DNA of 64,000 bases, taken from positions 717,501-781,500 of the forward strand of contig JASPKZ010010238.1 in the NCBI GenBank assembly GCA_030220185.1, written 5' to 3'. Below, in pieces: positions 1-10,416 of this stretch (positions are counted from its first letter, which is position 1; each line of letters starts with the position of its first letter). Source of the stretch: Diploptera punctata (lineage: Eukaryota; Arthropoda; Insecta; Blattodea; Blaberidae). The position numbers and the translations under genes are program-made. The notes below the pieces were generated by a model. The model did no database searches. It saw only the letters and a list, made by a program, of their open reading frames with translations, and was not told the DNA's origin.

Positions 1-1164
1 AGCTTAATCCAAGAATTGTCCACAAGTCCCCTTCTGTATATTCCGCTCGCCCCGAGTTCTTATTCGTAGAAATTCAAACCAGTCTAAAAAATGTCTCTTA
101 TGCATTATATACAAACCTCCAAAAAAAGGCAACCTTTCGGATCTAGAAAACGCTATGAACGATTCATAAACTCATTATGAACACCGTATTGTCGCAGGCG
201 ATTTTAATACAAATCTTCTTCAGACTGACTCACCAGCCATACAACTTAAAATATGTTCCAAAGCTAAAATATGAGAAATGTTCCTTTCTCTGCCCACACA
301 TCATAATGCTAATACACGACACTCTACTGGACTTAATAGTGACTACACATCCACAGAAAGTACTGTCATATGGACAAAATCCTCCTGCTACCGGCATATC
401 TGCTCATGACATTGTATTCGTAGATACTCACTACACCGCCAATGTCCTAAAGGACGCTCTAAATGATTACGGTACAGAAATTTACAAAACATAGAACGAT
501 ACTAAACTAAAATAGCAGACGCTTTAGAACTACCTTGGTACACACTATGGAATCTTAGATCAGTGATGAAAAAAGTAGACACATTTAATACACTGATATT
601 ACAACTATATATAGACATGCACCAGTAAAAACCCGACGATTTTCCCGCCCCCCTGCACCCTGGATGAATGACTCAATACGTGAACTTATGTCAAAACGAG
701 ACAAAGCATACCGAACATACAGACGACATAAAAATGACGAGAACTGGCAACTGTACAAAACAACTTAGAAACACAACTACACAAACTATACGCAATGCCA
801 ACTACGACACGCCCACAGTATAATCGGACCTGAAATAAGGTGCACGGGACACTTGGCGAAATCTCCGTGCAATGGGAATTAGACAGTTGAATCCCTCAAC
901 TGACTCTATAGACATTTCTGTAGATGACTTAAATGAACATTTTACCTCAAATACCCATGACACCTCCAGACAACAAGACTAAAACAGACATTCTTAAGAC
1001 TTATCCCCATCCCCCCATATAGGAAGAGATAAATTTCACTTTAACGACAATTTCGCCTATAGACGTTAAAAAAAGCACTCAAGCGGATTAAATCCATGCA
1101 CAAGGACAGATAACATCAGCATTTTAATGCTAAATAAAATCATTGACATTATACTAACCCCACA

Positions 1165-1770
1165 GTGACTCATATTTTTAATGCTTCCCTTATAACTTCT
1201 ATCTTCCCTACTGTATGGAAACAGTCTAGAGTTCGGCCTATACCAAAAATAAGTACACCTGCTAACTGTAATGACTACCGACCGATTACCATCCTTCCGA
1301 CATTATCTAAAGCCCTGGAACATATTGTACATAAGCAAATGACTGAATATCTCCAAGAAAATCACCTCCTTGATCCTTATCAATCCGGCTTTAGATATGG
1401 TCATAGCACAACCACAGCTTTGCTAAAATCTATTACTGAAGATATTCGTGAAGCCGTGGACAGACGTCCAATTGACTACTTTAACCTTACTTGACTTCAG
1501 CAAAGCTTTTGACACAGTAGACCACGACTTACTTATGATAAAGCTCAAGCACCTACACTTGTCTGACAGCGCTGTATCCTGGTTCGACTCATACCTGCAC
1601 GGTCGTCAACAATACGTTTCATTAAACTCTAGATCTTCGTCTTGGCGCAACGTGCCGGCTGGAGTCCCCCAGGGCAGTGTTCTCGGACCTCTTCTTTTCT
1701 CAATCTACATAAATGACTTGCCACTGTACTAAAGCACTGCCGTTATCACCTCTACGCTGATGATCTCCCA
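1165..1770 (+). pseudogene. LINE-H reverse transcriptase domain, broken
   Basis: The RT core would copy the element RNA at a nicked target. Block order is normal: a WKQSRVRPIPK segment with DYRPITILP (about 1222-1290), GFRYGHSTTTAL (about 1390-1425), then after a frameshift near 1480 [16 protein letters not shown] (about 1488-1536), [15 protein letters not shown] (about 1650-1697), and the catalytic YADD at 1753-1764. The YADD is separated from the previous block by a stop and another frameshift. Conserved residues survive but the frame changes at least three times, so this is a fossil. Later frames (1811-2062 and 2138-2330) hold the thumb and C-terminal region, including VHNACVRFIFNIRRYDHI, which recurs on the reverse strand at 55586-56017. 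Confidence 0.85.
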
Positions 1771-2825
1771 AATTTACCTACATTTCACCTCCTCATTCTC
1801 TCTATAACGCTTGACAAAAATGAATGACGATCTCATATCCATCTTTAACTGGTCTTCAAGTATCGGTCTAAATCTAAATCCTAACAAGTCACAAGTAATT
1901 CTAATGGGACAACAAAGACTGCTTACAACCTTTGACATATCTACACTACCAAACATTACTATAAATAATATAATCATCCCTTATTCTTCTTCAGTAATAG
2001 ATCTTGGACTACATCTAGAACGCAAATTTAACCTGGCAAACACAAGTGAAACACATATGTAAAAGACTTTCTCCATCTCTTACATTATCTTAGACGTTTA
2101 AAGAAATTTTTCTCCCAGTTCGTCATTAAACAAAATAGTGCAGAATCTTGTGTTTACCACACTCGATTATTGTGACATTATATATAATGATCTAAACTAT
2201 GACTTGTCGCAGAGACTGCAGCGTGTTCATAATGCTTGCGTTCGATTCATTTTCAATATCCGCCGTTATGACCATATTTCCGAACACTTTGATAATCTCT
2301 CTTGGCTCCGTCTTACTGACAGACCGTAAATTGCACTCTCTTTCACTACTTTTCAAGCTTCTGAATTCCTACATCCCTACTTACCTGGCGTCTAGATTTG
2401 AGAAGTTATCCTCTTTACCACAATATTGACACTAGATCACAAGATCGCAGTCTGCTAACAATTCCTCTTCATAGCACTTCCTCCTATTCTATCTTCCTTC
2501 ACAGTAGCCGCTGCCCGCTCCTGGAATCTCCTTCCTCAAGATATCAGGGGTTGCCGCACACTTGGTAGCCCTTTAAGTCACGCTTATTACAGTTACCTGT
2601 TGTCTAATAATTAATTTTTCTCTATTTATTTAATTTTATTACCATGTCATTAATCTTTTCCTGTTTTTTATATATATTGTACATATTATATATTTAATTC
2701 GTTAAATTTAGAGTAAATCAAAATACATTATAAATATTAATTGTATTGTATTCATAACTTGTAATCGTTTATATATATATTGTAATTTAGATTTAAGACT
2801 ATTTTTTGTTTGTATTTTTTTTAAA

Positions 2826-2871
2826 CCTGGTTGAGTAGTAGAACAAGGCCTTAGGCCTTAACTCTGCCAGG
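2826..2871 (+). other. Conserved 3' stem-loop of LINE-H
   Basis: An outer CCTGG/CCAGG stem encloses an inner AAGGCC-TTA-GGCCTT hairpin (2845-2859), just before the (ATT)n tail. The same architecture closes the LINE-H ends at 13017-13060, 16500-16550, 51927-51970, 54905-54960 and 59877-59935, with different loop bases. A 3' structure recognised by the element's own RT is the likely role (inference). Confidence 0.6.
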
Positions 2872-2880
2872 TAAAATAAA

Positions 2881-2882
2881 GC

Positions 2883-2919
<37 letters not shown>
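2881..2919 (+). repeat. (ATT)n microsatellite, LINE-H tail
   Basis: Pure ATT triplets directly follow the LINE-H 3' UTR, so they are the element's 3' tail and not an independent satellite. Confidence 0.9.
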
Positions 2920-3340
2920 TCCTGCATCCACGAGTTTCGAGGTCTTCCTCTCCTCCTTCTTCCAGGTGGACACCATTACAATGTTTTGCTGGGTAATCTT
3001 TCTTCTTGCATTTCGTCGTGCGTGCCCATACCAATTTAATTGCTTATACCGTATATAATCTACTATTGAATAACCAATGTTCATTTTTTTCTCTTATGGT
3101 AGTATTTCTTATTTTGTCTGATTTTGAACATCTTGCTGCTCTCCTCAAGAAATCCATTTCCATCAACATAAGTTCTTGTTCTAAGTTTTTGTTGAATTTC
3201 CAAACTTCAGCTCCATATGTGACAGGTACTTCTCACTATTGAATTATATATTTGTAACTTATTTTTCCTGGTTATATGTCTGTTCCATAAGACTCCATTC
3301 ATCATTGCTGTTATTGCTCTACCTTTATTTATTCTGTTCT

Positions 3341-3342
<2 letters not shown>
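2920..3342 (-). pseudogene. LINE RT C-terminal fragment
   Basis: Read on the reverse strand this encodes the usual end of an RTE-type LINE protein: a segment like GRAITAMMNGVLWNRHITRK, then YIRYKQLNWYGHARRNARRKI, then a basic WKKEERKTSKL stretch equivalent to the GRRKRGRP motif of other copies. The closest relative in the window is RTE-B at 22195-23200. Several frameshifts and a stop are present. It sits between two trinucleotide tracts, so both ends are probably retroposition or recombination scars. Confidence 0.65.

Positions 3343-3375
<33 letters not shown>
3342..3375 (+). repeat. (TAA)n microsatellite
   Basis: About eleven TAA/AAT triplets separate two LINE fragments of opposite orientation. 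Confidence 0.9.
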
Positions 3376-3376
<1 letters not shown>

Positions 3377-3695
3377 CGGGTTTAGATGAACAAAGACTAA
3401 CTGCGGCAGAAATTAAAGTTATCAGACGTATTGCAGGTTACTCAAGAACAGACCATAAAAGGAATTCTGAGATTCTCAGAGAATTACAAAGAGAATCAAG
3501 CATTGAATATATACAAAAATACAGAAACAACTGGAAATCTCATGTAAGTTGAATGAGCAGAACAAGAATACCACGTCAAATCTTAAAATACCAGCCACCA
3601 GGCAGGAGATCTTTGGGCAGACCCTTCAAACGTTGGATTGAGATTGTAACAGACCCCTAGGTCTATCACATCAAAGAAAGAAGAAGATAATAATA
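3376..3695 (+). pseudogene. LINE RT C-terminal fragment
   Basis: One frame reads LTAAEIKVIRRIAGYSRTDH, then EYIQKYRNNWKSHV, one stop, then RIPRQILKYQPPGRRSLGRP and a terminal stop. This is the C-terminal extension common to RTE-like LINEs: a basic region, the NNWKSHV motif (equivalent to LRWAGHV), and GRRSLGRP. Relatives are at 28865-29075 and 49200-49545. The 5' end is truncated at the TAA tract; the 3' end is a GAAGAAGATAATAAT tail. One internal stop makes it inactive even as a fragment. Confidence 0.7.
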
Positions 3696-3699
3696 ATTT

Positions 3700-4962
3700 T
3701 ATCAAAACCGGCTATGATAAGGCCTTAAGGTCTTATCCAGCACTCAGCCAAAATGTTTCTTTTACAGTATAGTACCTGTCAGACAAACATTAATAACGGT
3801 GCTTCTAACTTAGAAGTGCAGTTTTAAATACTAAAATAATTACAGACACATTTAAAAATTACTAGCGGACACGGCAGACCTCCTGCCCAAACGTTCAATT
3901 CTCGTGTCATGGCCGCACGATAAAAATATAAGTTACTTTTTTACCGTAAAATTCACTAATATTTAAGTTCGCAAGAAAACTCCTCTCTGTCATCTGTCGT
4001 GGCCCAAGAAGCTTGCATTATAACGTCACATTGTAGTCGCGTAGAATATGTCGGTAATGCAGATGACTATACATTTGATATAAAAAATGTTCCTACAACC
4101 CGATCGCAGCGCCATTTACCGGGTCCACTTGTGAATCTAAACTTCCAGAGACCCACTCAAACACACAAAAAATTTAATAAAAATGGGCCCAGTCGTTTAG
4201 GCAGTTTTTAATTTCGGATTTAAAATAAACCTCACTTCTTATTTCGCTCATTTTTTGGACAATATCTACCTCGGTTAATTTTAATAGGATACACTGAGTT
4301 TTGTTGTGAAACATCAAAAATTGCGATCGCTAGAGTGATTTTTGAATTTTCATTTCATGTGAACTCCTACACCTAATGGTTTTAGAGGGTCCAATTGTGA
4401 GTCTAAATCATCCAGCAACCCAATCAGACAGTCACATAAAAAATCGTGAAAATCGTTCCAATCATTTAGGCAGTTTTTAATTTCGAATTTCAGGTAAATC
4501 TCCACTTCTAATTGTCTAATTTCGCTAATTTTTTAACAATGTACGATCGGTATGGTACAGCAAGAAATGCCAAAAGAAAACAACTTGAAAAATTACCAAA
4601 AAAGTTAGTAGTTCTGTTGCTATGAAAATTATTAAATAATGTATAATGAATTTGAATTTTTGTCAATAGTTTTTTCTCATACAATCATCTGTTATTGATC
4701 TTTTCCAAGCCCAAAGAGATTTAACAGTGAAGATATGCTATTTATAACTATCCAGTCGGCTTAGAAACCGCCCGGAAATAAGATCGGAATACGTAACCTC
4801 ACAGTTGGTAGACATTAAACATTGATAACTATTTTTAGCTTGTGGTGTTGTATTGTTCGCCAAATAGTCACTCCATATCCAACGCGAGGTTAAATTTTTC
4901 ATTAGATAAAATCACTCACGACTTTGTCACTCGTGATTTCTCAGAAAAAACACAACCTCTTG
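3700..4962. other. AT-rich region without a gene
   Basis: No coding signal is convincing. It contains a diverged two-copy repeat (separate entry). A 70-codon open frame at 3999-4211 runs through the first repeat copy and looks accidental. Confidence 0.6.
4129..4540 (+). repeat. Diverged two-copy direct repeat
   Basis: The unit at 4129-4263 recurs at 4394-4540. Shared landmarks in order are TGTGARTCTAAA, then CCCA-TCA-ACA, then CAYTTAGGCAGTTTTTAATT, then TTTCGCTMATTTTTT. Identity is moderate and the spacer is about 130 bp. It looks like part of an old dispersed element; I cannot name it. Confidence 0.55.
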
Positions 4963-4965
4963 TTG

Positions 4966-5004
<39 letters not shown>

Positions 5005-5022
5005 GTAATAATAATAATAATA
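4963..5022 (+). repeat. (AAT)n microsatellite
   Basis: About eighteen AAT triplets with one TAG interruption, abutting the 3' end of the reverse LINE-T copy. Confidence 0.9.
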
Positions 5023-5990
5023 TCTAGGACTTTATTAGACTAAAATTAAGATACATACAAGGTTATTTACAAATATGGGTCGCACGGGCAGTAAGCCGTA
5101 CGTGCTGTTGACAGTCCGTTACAATAAGTTGATGTTTGGTAATAATATACTTAAAACACAATAATATTACAATTATATATCAAAACAATTACATTATACA
5201 TTAACTTGGTTATGTAGAATTATTAAGAATTAATGATATTGCAATTTGTTAACATATTTATTTACGCATGCATAAGTGTTGTTCTTATTTTCCGCGTTTT
5301 GTCCAGAAATGTTCTCAAGTTTATCGAATTTTCTGGGCTTACCAATAACTCGTAGCATGCCAATCTTTCACGGTTTGAATTTAGAAATCTTTCCGGTAAT
5401 AACTAACGCCTCCAATATTCCTAATCGTTACATTTTCCTAATATAGGTTATGTATCTTCAAAGCTCACGCACATTGGACATATTCGCATATCGTGATCGT
5501 CGCTAATTTTTAAAATTTGTCATGTCCCTAACCTAAATCAAGCAAGCCCTGATCTCTCTTTAAATCCTAGATTGAGTATATAAGATTCTTTTCCCCAAAC
5601 ATGTTTTAGGTCTCTTTGTAAAAACAGTGAGCGTTTTCCCGCACATTCGGCAAAAATATTTTGTTGGTTTATATCTAAGTGCCTCCTCCTTATTTTTCTC
5701 CATACATTCTTTCAATTTTCAGTCCCTTTTTCCTCATACCCAACCCATCCCAATCTTTTGGAGATCTCTTCTAACCTCGTCTGCCCAGAATTTCACATTT
5801 GCGTTTCTAGCTTGGTGGGCGTAACAAATTACTCTGAGCATTGTTTGTTCACTTTGGATTAACCGCAACCAGTACTTGAGTACACGAATTTTACAGTTTA
5901 TATCGTCTTGAAATGACCCAAATTCATATAAGATTCCACAGTTAGAAACGGCCTTACTAAGGCCTGTAATATATTTTAAAAAATGCGTGT
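5023..5990 (-). mobile_element. LINE-T copy, 5'-truncated, reverse
   Basis: From its 3' end (left) this has the LINE-T signature (AATAAAGTCCTA end, then the GCACGTACGG...CCCGTGC hairpin), a short AT-rich 3' UTR, then coding sequence on the reverse strand. Broken frames give KYITGLSKAVSN, CKIRVLKYWLRLIQSEQ, ADEVRRDLQKIGMGWV, KTCLGKR, and the C-terminal zinc-knuckle region (damaged: the histidine part is lost). It supplies about 100 more codons of LINE-T than the copy at 62750. Multiple frameshifts make it a pseudogene. Confidence 0.8.
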
Positions 5991-6434
5991 ATACCTTATT
6001 TAGTATTTACGTTCTTTGTAAACCCCAAATCTAATAATTTACAAGCATATGTTGCATGTATTAATTAAAAAGTAATTTATTTTTTAAGATATAAATGTTT
6101 ATGGATTTGATTTACAGTAACGTGTAAATAAATAAAATGGTTGTCTTTGCATAATTTTTTATTCGAAAAGACTGTACAAGAGAATTAATTTTGAATTACA
6201 CAAATAGTGAATCTGAGTGGCAGTTCCATATCAACTGTTTGCATAAGCGCAGCCTGGTGCACAGAAATATTACGATTTGTTGGTAGCGCTCTGTGCCAGC
6301 CATCTGCCTTCACCCATCTGCGCAATAGCAAATATTCCAAATACAATATTTATATAACCGTTTTTACGTCAGATATGCGTGTTACTTTTACATTTCACTG
6401 AGTTATAATAACCGACAAGTAAATAAATATCGAC
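5991..6434. other. AT-rich spacer, nothing recognised
   Basis: No repeat match, RNA gene or credible ORF was seen. The 64-codon frame at 6207-6401 has no recognisable features. Confidence 0.5.
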
Positions 6435-6745
6435 AACATTAATAACTTCTTTATTAATTAAATAAAAATAAAACGTAGTTTTATTTGATTTTCATATTAT
6501 ATAATTGAGTGACAGCTGTTTCGGTACACTGTACCTTCTTCAGACATGTTAACAAATTATGAATTGTGTTCCAACTGATCTAAGCAACAATACAACAATA
6601 TTTATTTAATTTTTTTTAATTTAACAAAGGGGATTCATTCAAATCAAGTTGAGAATTTAACAGTTTTTTACTACTTTTAAACTTATTAATTTCTACAGCC
6701 TCCAAAAGATCTAACTTCTTACCCTTATCACTTCTACTTCTACAT
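6435..6745 (-). mobile_element. PLE-A 3' end, single copy, reverse
   Basis: The reverse strand encodes DKGKKLDLLEAVEINKFKSS and LNSQLDLNESPLLN, which fits the end of a Penelope-like (RT plus GIY-YIG endonuclease) protein. An A/T-rich UTR, a hammerhead-like core and an AAATAAAACGTAGTTTTATT-type terminus follow. Sister copies are the inverted pairs at 25313-26040 and 34704-34998. No inverted partner was found here. Confidence 0.7.
6511..6543 (-). ncRNA. Hammerhead-like motif, PLE-A
   Basis: Reverse strand: CUGAAGA, one extra A, helix GGUAC/GUACC with an AGU loop, GAAA, then palindrome ACAGCUGU whose final GU plus C makes a GUC triplet. Two stem I pairs (GU/AC) flank the core. The extra base after CUGAAGA departs from the textbook hammerhead. 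Confidence 0.5.
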
Positions 6746-7804
6746 CATGAAATTAGGTCTTTTGACCTGTTTTCGCATCAAGTGGTGTTTTGTCAATGTT
6801 CCCATCTGGTAAATGGGCGTCCAACACTTCTATGTCCTATTGGTTTGTACTTCAGTAATAACTAACTAACTAACTCACGAACCACACTTGGAGGGTATTG
6901 AGGGAGCACAACCTGCACGCATACCACTTTCATAAGGTACAGACGAAAACCTTAACCTGCGCATAATTCATAAATTACATGTTATGAATACATAGAGTAT
7001 TTTAAATAGATATTTAATTATTTCATAGATTATTTTAATTATTCAAATAAAACGTTATTGAAATAAAGCTTTAGACATATTATATTTCAGAACAAAGTTT
7101 TCAAGGCTAACTGTAAAATCTCGACATTTAGACTATGGTATGTCAGTACAGTTATGTCAGTGGAAATGTAGGTCAAGTTTAGTATTTAACCCTGGCAAAG
7201 TAAGGGACTCGAGTCAGTCTGTGGATACAGTAGCCGATGGGTAAGTCTACCGACCATTGTTCTTAATTAATTCGCTAGGAACAGTTAGAAATGCAAACAA
7301 TTGTCGTAAATATTTTAATACTTTTTTTTTCAAAGTGTAGGAATTAGTAGATACTTATTTAAAATGTAATTTAGGGTAGATTTATAAACCCCCATCTCCA
7401 TCTCTCAAACCTTAAGAAAGTTAGAATGTAGGTTTTCTTAATATAAGCTTAGATTAGTTATTTAGGGCTAGAATACTTAGGGATTGTAATCATTATAGAA
7501 ATAAAATTTTAAAATTAAGAATCCATTTATTTATGTTCAAAACACGTATACCTTTATAACTAATACATCCATATTAACGCACGGCTAGAACCTCATGCTA
7601 CCAAAATTTCCAAGTCCCGAAGGTCCTTTAAGCCTAAGAAAACCAGCAGTTCGTAATATGACACGTTTGGGACTATATGATCCTTCACAAAAAATGGTTC
7701 TCTCTGCATGGCCTATAATCTCTTATCAAATTGTCAATGAGGTCCTGTTACACCCTGTATATTTCAGATCGCGGTGCTCAGGGCAGCCTGCACGCCCTAT
7801 GCAA
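6746..7804. other. Unique-looking AT-rich sequence
   Basis: No element signature was recognised. An 86-codon frame at 7595-7855 begins in this region but ends inside the LINE-T tail and UTR, so I do not call it a gene. Confidence 0.5.
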
Positions 7805-8705
7805 ATAACTAGTAGTAGTAGTAGTAGTAGTAGGACTTTATTAGACAAAAAGTAAGGTATTTACAATATTATTTACAAATATGGGTCGCACGGGCAGTAA
7901 GCCGTACATGCTGTTGACAGTCCGTTACAATAAAGTAATAATTGGTACTATTGTAAAGAAAAATAAACAACAAAAACAGCAATAACATTACAATTACATA
8001 AAGAAAACACAATAATAATATTACAATTAAATAATAACACAATAGCATTATACACTAAAAACATTAACATTACAATTACATAACGAAAACACGATAATAT
8101 TACAATTAAGTAATAACACAATAGCATTATACACTAAAAAACATTAACATTACAATTACATAAAGAAAACACATTAATATTACAATTAAATAATAACACA
8201 ATAGCAATATACACAAAAAACATTAACATTACAATTACATAAAGAAAACACAATAATATTACAATTAAATAATAACACAATAGCATTATACACTAAAAAC
8301 ATTAACATTACAATTACATAACGAAAACACAATAATATTACAATTAAATAATAACACAATAGCATTACACACAAAAAACATTAACATTACAATTACATAA
8401 AGAAAACACATTAATATTACAATTAAATAATAACACAATAGCTTTATACACTAATTAATTTATATATACAATTGTTAATAATTAATGGTATTGCATTTTG
8501 ATAACATATATTTATTCATGAATAAGTGTTGTCCTTATTTTTCGCGTTTTGTCCAGAAATTTACCGAGGTTTATCCAATTTTCTGGATTTACCAATAACT
8601 CGTAGCATGCCAATCTTTCCCGATTTGAATTTAGAAATCTTTCCGGTAATAGCTGACGTCTCCAATATTCTAAATCATTACATTTTACAACATATGTAAA
8701 TAGAA
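7805..8705 (-). mobile_element. LINE-T 3' end with expanded UTR, reverse
   Basis: Starts at the left with a (TAG)n tract (the (CTA)n tail on the sense strand), then the LINE-T hairpin region, a 3' UTR expanded by a six-unit minisatellite (separate entry), then about 170 bp of C-terminal coding sequence, truncated near 8705. The aligned coding part matches 56310-56430 and 63060-63180. Confidence 0.8.
7985..8455 (-). repeat. 79-80 bp minisatellite in LINE-T 3' UTR
   Basis: Six units with landmark AGCATTATAC or close variants at 8044, 8124, 8203, 8282, 8361 and 8441, a period of 79-80 bp. The same unit occurs three times at 63230-63480, twice at 52080-52250 and about once at 56470-56560, so copy number differs between LINE-T insertions. 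Confidence 0.85.
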
Positions 8706-9535
8706 AGCTGAAAATATTTTTAAGTAAGTGAACTTTAAACAGGCTTCAAGATTTTCCCACATTAATAAAAAACTGTAAAATTACAGTTTGTACGTTAGTA
8801 GAGACTCTATTAAAATTTTATTCAGAAGCGTATTGTTATACACTTGATATATTTCAGTTAAATGCGGTAGATTTAGAGTGACTTGCGCGTAAAATAACAC
8901 GTTCCAGAATTTTCTAACAAATAAGCTTTAAATAAATGTATGCAGTACATATTTAACAACAGTTATTTGCATAAAATACAACATTTTAAAATAAGGAAGT
9001 ATGTACATGGTATGTAATTTGAATCTGTGGATTCGGAAATAAGTAATTTAAAATACGGTTTCGTGTTTCTGGTCTTGTTTGAATATGTATGCATGAGGAG
9101 AATGAATTACGCCTACATTGGGATGCCTTGAATATGCGCAGGTCATGTTCACGATACCTGTTTCTGTTACCACTGACACCGAAACGGATTGTGAATTATT
9201 AAAAAGTTGATTCCAGAAATAGCCATAAAGCCAGCTCTGAGCTGGGGTAAATTCCATCTTTGTTGCTCTTATTTCTCACACCACACGCCTTCCGCTAATG
9301 AAGGGAATTTTCAATTGGATGCTGGGATCCTTGTTTTTATGACCCTAAAGTATATTACGACTATAAAATATGTGACTTTAGAACTGCCTGGTTCATAATT
9401 GAGTCCTGTCTATCATTTACTTCCTTTCATTATTGTTTTTTCCTTCTTCATATTTCTAAACTCGCTCAGAATGGAAATTACAAAATATTACCCATGGGAA
9501 TGGAGCAAACACGTTTATAGTGAGATTTTTTTTCC
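8706..9535. other. Spacer, nothing recognised
   Basis: AT-rich, with short opposed frames (9048-9257 and 9207-9398) overlapping one another. Neither shows a domain or a codon pattern that I trust. Confidence 0.5.
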
Positions 9536-9539
9536 TGAC

Positions 9540-9649
9540 GACAATTCTATCTTGGATGCTCATAGAGTTGAGATTAAACGCCAATTTTATTCGTCTGAGA
9601 GGTCAGTTTGCTCCCTTGTCGCACTTCTTATAAAAATGTTGAGTCGAAA
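9540..9649 (+). repeat. Direct repeat flanking DNA transposon, left copy
   Basis: About 110 bp beginning CAATTCTATCTTGGATGCTC, repeated at 11380-11490 with a few substitutions. The transposon 9650-11378 lies exactly between the two copies. A 17-codon match alone makes the nearby 84-codon frame 9399-9653 look better than it is. Confidence 0.8.
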
Positions 9650-9960
9650 TTGAGAATAGAGGCACACGCCACAAGAAAACTATTTTACAGAAACAAGGAT
9701 TTTCTGAAAGTTGTTTATATGTGGAATATGGACAATATGTTTTAACTTTTTAACCAGGATCTTGAATTAAATGATGTATTGAACATCTTGTTAAATATTA
9801 TTTGAAATACTCCTAGTATTAAGTGTTTTTAAGTAATAGGAAGGTCAACTTTTATAATATTCATGATGTGTTCCGTTGAGGTATTATTCAAAATTAATAT
9901 ATAATTATGGAATATGCACCTGAAAGGTCCGTCTCCTCAACTTAATTAATTATTTAACTG

Positions 9961-9990
9961 CAGCGCTTTCGGGACTTGTCCCATCATCGG
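9961..9990 (-). ncRNA. Hammerhead-like motif, PLE-C reverse arm
   Basis: CCGAUGA (U4 to C against CUGANGA), extra U, GGGAC/GUCCC helix with AA loop, GAAA, palindrome AGCGCU. The cleavage-position base is G here, which breaks the NUH rule, so this arm is probably inactive. Confidence 0.4.
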
Positions 9991-10110
9991 CAGGATTCAA
10001 AACTGGTGTTTCACTGAAGAACTAGTAGAGGGGGTTGCATGTATTGGGTTCGTTTTCGTTTATCAGGCTGTCGTTGTTGTGAGCTGCTTTCATGATTTCC
10101 ATCTCTTCGA
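9988..10110 (-). pseudogene. PLE-C protein C-terminus, reverse arm
   Basis: The reverse strand repeats the last roughly 45 codons of the forward arm: KAAHNNDSLINENEPNTCNP then LY, a TAG stop where the forward arm has CAG, FFSETPVLNPADDG. The two arms differ by only a few bases, so they were copied together or recently. The frame opens towards the centre of the palindrome without a start codon, as expected for a 5'-truncated copy. Confidence 0.75.
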
Positions 10111-10140
10111 TGGAACATTTTCGAGACTTCATTCACGCAG

Positions 10141-10416
10141 AAGGGAAAATCAAGCTATGCAAAACACGTTATCCATGAAGGACATCGCATGTTAAATATT
10201 GAAAACACCCTAACAGTAATGCACAGAGAAAATAATCCAGCGAAGATAAACGTACTCGAAGAGATGATAATCATGAAAGCAGCTCACAACAACGACAGCC
10301 TGATAAACGAAAACGAACCCAATACATGCAACCCCCTCTACCAGATCTTCAGTGAAACACCAGTTTTGAATCCTGCCGATGATGGGACAAGTCCCGAAAG
10401 CGCTACAGTTAAATGA
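10141..10416 (+). pseudogene. PLE-C GIY-YIG endonuclease C-terminal region
   Basis: An open frame continues upstream of the first ATG (10189) back to about 10123, reading KGKSSYAKHVIHEGHRMLNI then ENTLTVMHRENNPAKINVLE and NPLYQIFSETP. SSYAKHVIHEGH is the conserved end of the GIY-YIG nuclease domain of Penelope-like elements, and the INVLEEMIIMKAAH segment is the family's usual helix after it. The RT, the GIY-YIG core and any start are missing, so this is a 5'-truncated copy and not a functional gene. The stop is just past the hammerhead-like core, which therefore overlaps the last codons. Confidence 0.75.
10376..10405 (+). ncRNA. Hammerhead-like motif, PLE-C forward arm
   Basis: CCGAUGA, extra U, GGGAC/GUCCC helix, GAAA, palindrome AGCGCU, then A: the triplet is CUA, allowed by the NUH rule. 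Three stem I pairs (CUG/CAG) flank it. Position 4 is C instead of U, which should weaken or abolish catalysis. Confidence 0.45.

Larger units (their letters stand above)
1..2880 (+). mobile_element. LINE-H copy, decayed, 3' half to two thirds
   Basis: Non-LTR retrotransposon relic running off the left edge. In sense order I see an endonuclease remnant (GDFN-type motif near 193-207, then a TLLDLIVTTHPQK segment near 322-360), a reverse transcriptase split over frames (1165-1764), a C-terminal segment (2138-2330), an AT-rich 3' UTR, a strong 3' hairpin at 2826-2871 and an (ATT)n tail. The protein style is Jockey/CR1-like; I do not assign the clade firmly. Many stops and frameshifts show it is dead. 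The reverse copy at 54841-55960 shares the C-terminus and the 3' hairpin. Confidence 0.85.

Noticed and set aside
8186..8374. Hydrophobic 62-codon frame resembling a membrane peptide
   Set aside because: It is the translation of the 79-80 bp LINE-T minisatellite; the same string recurs at 56500 and 63331.
9399..9653. 84-codon forward frame ending in the 110 bp repeat
   Set aside because: The duplicate at 11380 has frameshifts and no selection for the frame is visible; no domain.
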